This document shows, piece after piece, positions 36,140 through 38,327 of a stretch of 38,327 nt of DNA (positions are counted from its first letter, which is position 1; every line of letters starts with the position of its first letter). The stretch covers positions 1 to 38,327 of the forward strand of contig CAMWRI010000008.1 of NCBI GenBank assembly GCA_947176585.1, written 5' to 3'. This stretch comes from an uncultured Porphyromonadaceae bacterium. Its GTDB lineage: Bacteria > Bacteroidota > Bacteroidia > Bacteroidales > Muribaculaceae. Position numbers and translations under genes: made by a program. The notes below the pieces were generated by a model. The model saw only the letters and a list, made by a program, of their open reading frames with translations, had not been told where the DNA came from and made no database searches.

Positions 36140-38010
36140 CCACCACATCACAACCGCAGGGAGCCGACAGCTACGGACTCACCGACGATGACGAGGAACT
36201 GGGAGCAGGCGCTCCCCCCGAGACTGACTGCCACGGCCTCCACGCAGCCCTCATGCGCTTCATCCAATGGCGCGAGCGCCACATCAAGGAGAAGAACTTC
36301 GTGCTGGTGCTGGCTCTCTTCGTGGGTATCTTCGCAGGCCTGGCCGCGATGGTGCTCAAATGGCTCATCCACACCATAAGCGGACTGCTCACCACCCATA
36401 TCAATATCGCACGTGGCAACTATCTCTACATCCTGCTGCCGGCCATAGGCGTGGTGCTGGCCGCCCTCTACGTGCGCTATGTGGTGAAGGACAACATCAG
36501 CCACGGCGTCACCCGCGTGCTCTATGCCATTTCGCAGAACAAGAGCCGCCTCAAGCGCCACAACATCTACACCTCGGTGGTGGCATCGTCCGTGACCATA
36601 GGATTCGGCGGATCGGTGGGTGCCGAGGGCCCCATCGTCTACACCGGCGCCGCCATAGGCTCCAACCTGGGCTCGATGTTCCGCCTCTCTCCGCGCATCC
36701 TGATGATACTCGTGGGATGCGGCGCCGCCGCGGGCATCGCAGGCATCTTCAAGGCCCCCATCGCAGGCATGCTTTTCACGCTCGAGGTGCTGATGCTCGA
36801 CCTCACCACCGTGAGCGTGATGCCCCTGCTCATCGCCTCCATCACCTCCGCCACCATCGCCTATGCCTACACGGGCTACGACTTCGAGTTCTTCTTCGTG
36901 CAGAGCGATGAATTCCATGTGGCCAAGATTCCCTTCGCCATCGTGCTGGGAGTGGTGTGCGGCATGGTTTCGCTCTACTTCACCCGCGCCATGAACATGA
37001 TGGAGACCTTCTTCAGCCGCTTCCGCAACCGCTGGCTGCGCACGGCCGCCGGCTGCACCATCCTCTCGGGGCTGGTGTTTCTTCTGCCGCCGCTCTATGG
37101 CGAGGGCTACGGCTCCATCAACTGCCTGCTCAACGGCGATCCCTCGTCGATCGTGAACGGCTCCATATTTTATGGCGAAGGCAACGAAACGTGGTTCATC
37201 GTGCTCTTCATAGGCATAATCATCCTGGCCAAGTCTTTCGCCACCTCGGCCACCAACGGCGCCGGAGGCGTGGGCGGCACATTCGCGCCATCGCTCTACG
37301 TGGGATGCATGACGGGCTTCCTCTTTGCATTCGTGGCCAATATGATTGGCTTCGACACGGTGCTCAGCACCAAAAACTTCGCCCTCATCGGTATGGCCGG
37401 CGTGATGGCCGGCGTGATGCACGCCCCGCTGATGGCGATCTTCCTCACCGCCGAACTCACCGGTGGCTACGACCTGTTTCTGCCCCTGCTGGTGGTGAGC
37501 ACCATCGCCTACGGCACAATAAAATTTTTCGAGCCATACAGTATCTACACCATGCGACTGGCCAAGCGCGGCGAACTGCTCACCCACCACAAGGACAAAG
37601 CCGTGCTCACACTGCTTAAGATCGACAACGTGATAGAAACCGACTTCCTTAGCGTGCGCCCAGAGATGTCGCTCAAAGATATGGTCGACACTATCGCCCG
37701 CAGTTCCCGCAATCTCTTCCCCGTAGTGGACGGCGAGGGCAAGCTCAAGGGCATCGTGGTGCTCGACGAGATACGCAACATCATGTTCCGCCCCGACCTG
37801 TACCGCAAGATGTACGTGAGCAAATTCATGTCGATGCCGCCGGCGCGCATCGAGGTGGGTATGAGTATGGACCGCGTGATGAAGATTTTCGACGACACCG
37901 GTGCCTGGAATCTACCCGTGGTGGATAATGGCCGCTACGTGGGTTTCGTGAGCAAAAGCAAGATCTTCACCTCCTACCGCCGCGTGCTGCGCCACTTCAG
38001 CGAAGACTGA
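36136..38010 (+). CDS. ClC-family chloride channel/transporter with C-terminal CBS domains
   Basis: GFGGSVGAEGPIVYTGAAIGSNLG, KSFATSATNGAGGVGGTFAPSLYVG; C-term CBS pair (TDFLSVRPEMSLKDMVDTI... FMSMPPARIEVGMSMDRVMKIF). Start trimmed to MTTTSQPQG at 36136 (ATGA overlap). Confidence 0.93.
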   Translation: MTTTSQPQGADSYGLTDDDEELGAGAPPETDCHGLHAALMRFIQWRERHIKEKNFVLVLALFVGIFAGLAAMVLKWLIHTISGLLTTHINIARGNYLYILLPAIGVVLAALYVRYVVKDNISHGVTRVLYAISQNKSRLKRHNIYTSVVASSVTIGFGGSVGAEGPIVYTGAAIGSNLGSMFRLSPRILMILVGCGAAAGIAGIFKAPIAGMLFTLEVLMLDLTTVSVMPLLIASITSATIAYAYTGYDFEFFFVQSDEFHVAKIPFAIVLGVVCGMVSLYFTRAMNMMETFFSRFRNRWLRTAAGCTILSGLVFLLPPLYGEGYGSINCLLNGDPSSIVNGSIFYGEGNETWFIVLFIGIIILAKSFATSATNGAGGVGGTFAPSLYVGCMTGFLFAFVANMIGFDTVLSTKNFALIGMAGVMAGVMHAPLMAIFLTAELTGGYDLFLPLLVVSTIAYGTIKFFEPYSIYTMRLAKRGELLTHHKDKAVLTLLKIDNVIETDFLSVRPEMSLKDMVDTIARSSRNLFPVVDGEGKLKGIVVLDEIRNIMFRPDLYRKMYVSKFMSMPPARIEVGMSMDRVMKIFDDTGAWNLPVVDNGRYVGFVSKSKIFTSYRRVLRHFSED

Positions 38011-38327
38011 ACGCAGTCCCGGGCGGTGCCGGCTTATTCACAATTTTCTTTGCACCTCGGCGGTTGCCCATCAAGCTGAAGGTTGAGGTCGGGAAAAGAG
38101 AAGTCCAGAACTTGCTAAATTGTTGTTTACAACCAATCTCGGCTGCGTTCGGCATAGGTGGAGCAAGCTCCCCTCTGCTCTCACTGGCACGAGAAGTTTC
38201 AGCGAAGTTATGGACCTTATGAAGGTTGCGAAAAGACGCAGTTATCGGTGTTTCGAGAAAAGTAAGTCCAGATTTTCTTCTGTAAAAGATTTATCACATG
38301 CTTTCTTGTGGTCTGCATCATATATTG

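Noticed and set aside
36148-37590. 480-aa minus-strand ORF
   Set aside because: Shadow of the ClC gene; His/Gly/Glu-rich non-protein composition.
36136-38010. Fluc or novel transporter alternative for the ClC gene
   Set aside because: The GSVGAEGP and GGVGGTFAPSLYVG motifs plus CBS domains are typical of ordinary ClC proteins.

Overview
This 38.3 kb window looks like a GC-rich Bacteroidales chromosome, possibly Muribaculaceae-like; the taxonomic call is inference from protein style and TAnnTTTG promoter motifs. It is densely packed with mostly housekeeping and envelope genes. The left edge (2-2756) is an Rhs polymorphic-toxin tip: the C-terminus of an Rhs protein with a putative PD-(D/E)xK-like toxin, a candidate immunity gene, then a displaced (orphan) rhs-core+CT cassette overlapping a candidate lipoprotein immunity gene. 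Next come a flavodoxin/ferredoxin (EFR1-like), a DUF2027/Smr protein, a 1341-aa AlbA_2 (Schlafen-type) protein divergent from it, a GT2, a DUF4286 protein, ruvC, an NhaC-type antiporter, a low-GC QueC-like PP-loop protein, MscS, a ZIP transporter, a GH3/NagZ-like+beta-lactamase fusion, a 5'-nucleotidase, glycerate kinase, serB, a patatin with predicted beta-barrel, proC and ssb. A low-GC two-gene Fic + DUF3883 module interrupts this core, followed by a TPR/outer-membrane barrel pair, a CpsB/YwqE-like PHP phosphatase, a TsaC/YrdC protein, a sugar transferase and a ClC channel. The best candidates for something under-described are the Fic-DUF3883 module, the Rhs toxin/immunity pairs, the giant AlbA_2 protein, the lone QueC-like gene, and two structured noncoding regions (20.26-20.87 kb and 38.01-38.33 kb). 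No tRNA, rRNA, CRISPR array or IS transposase was recognised.
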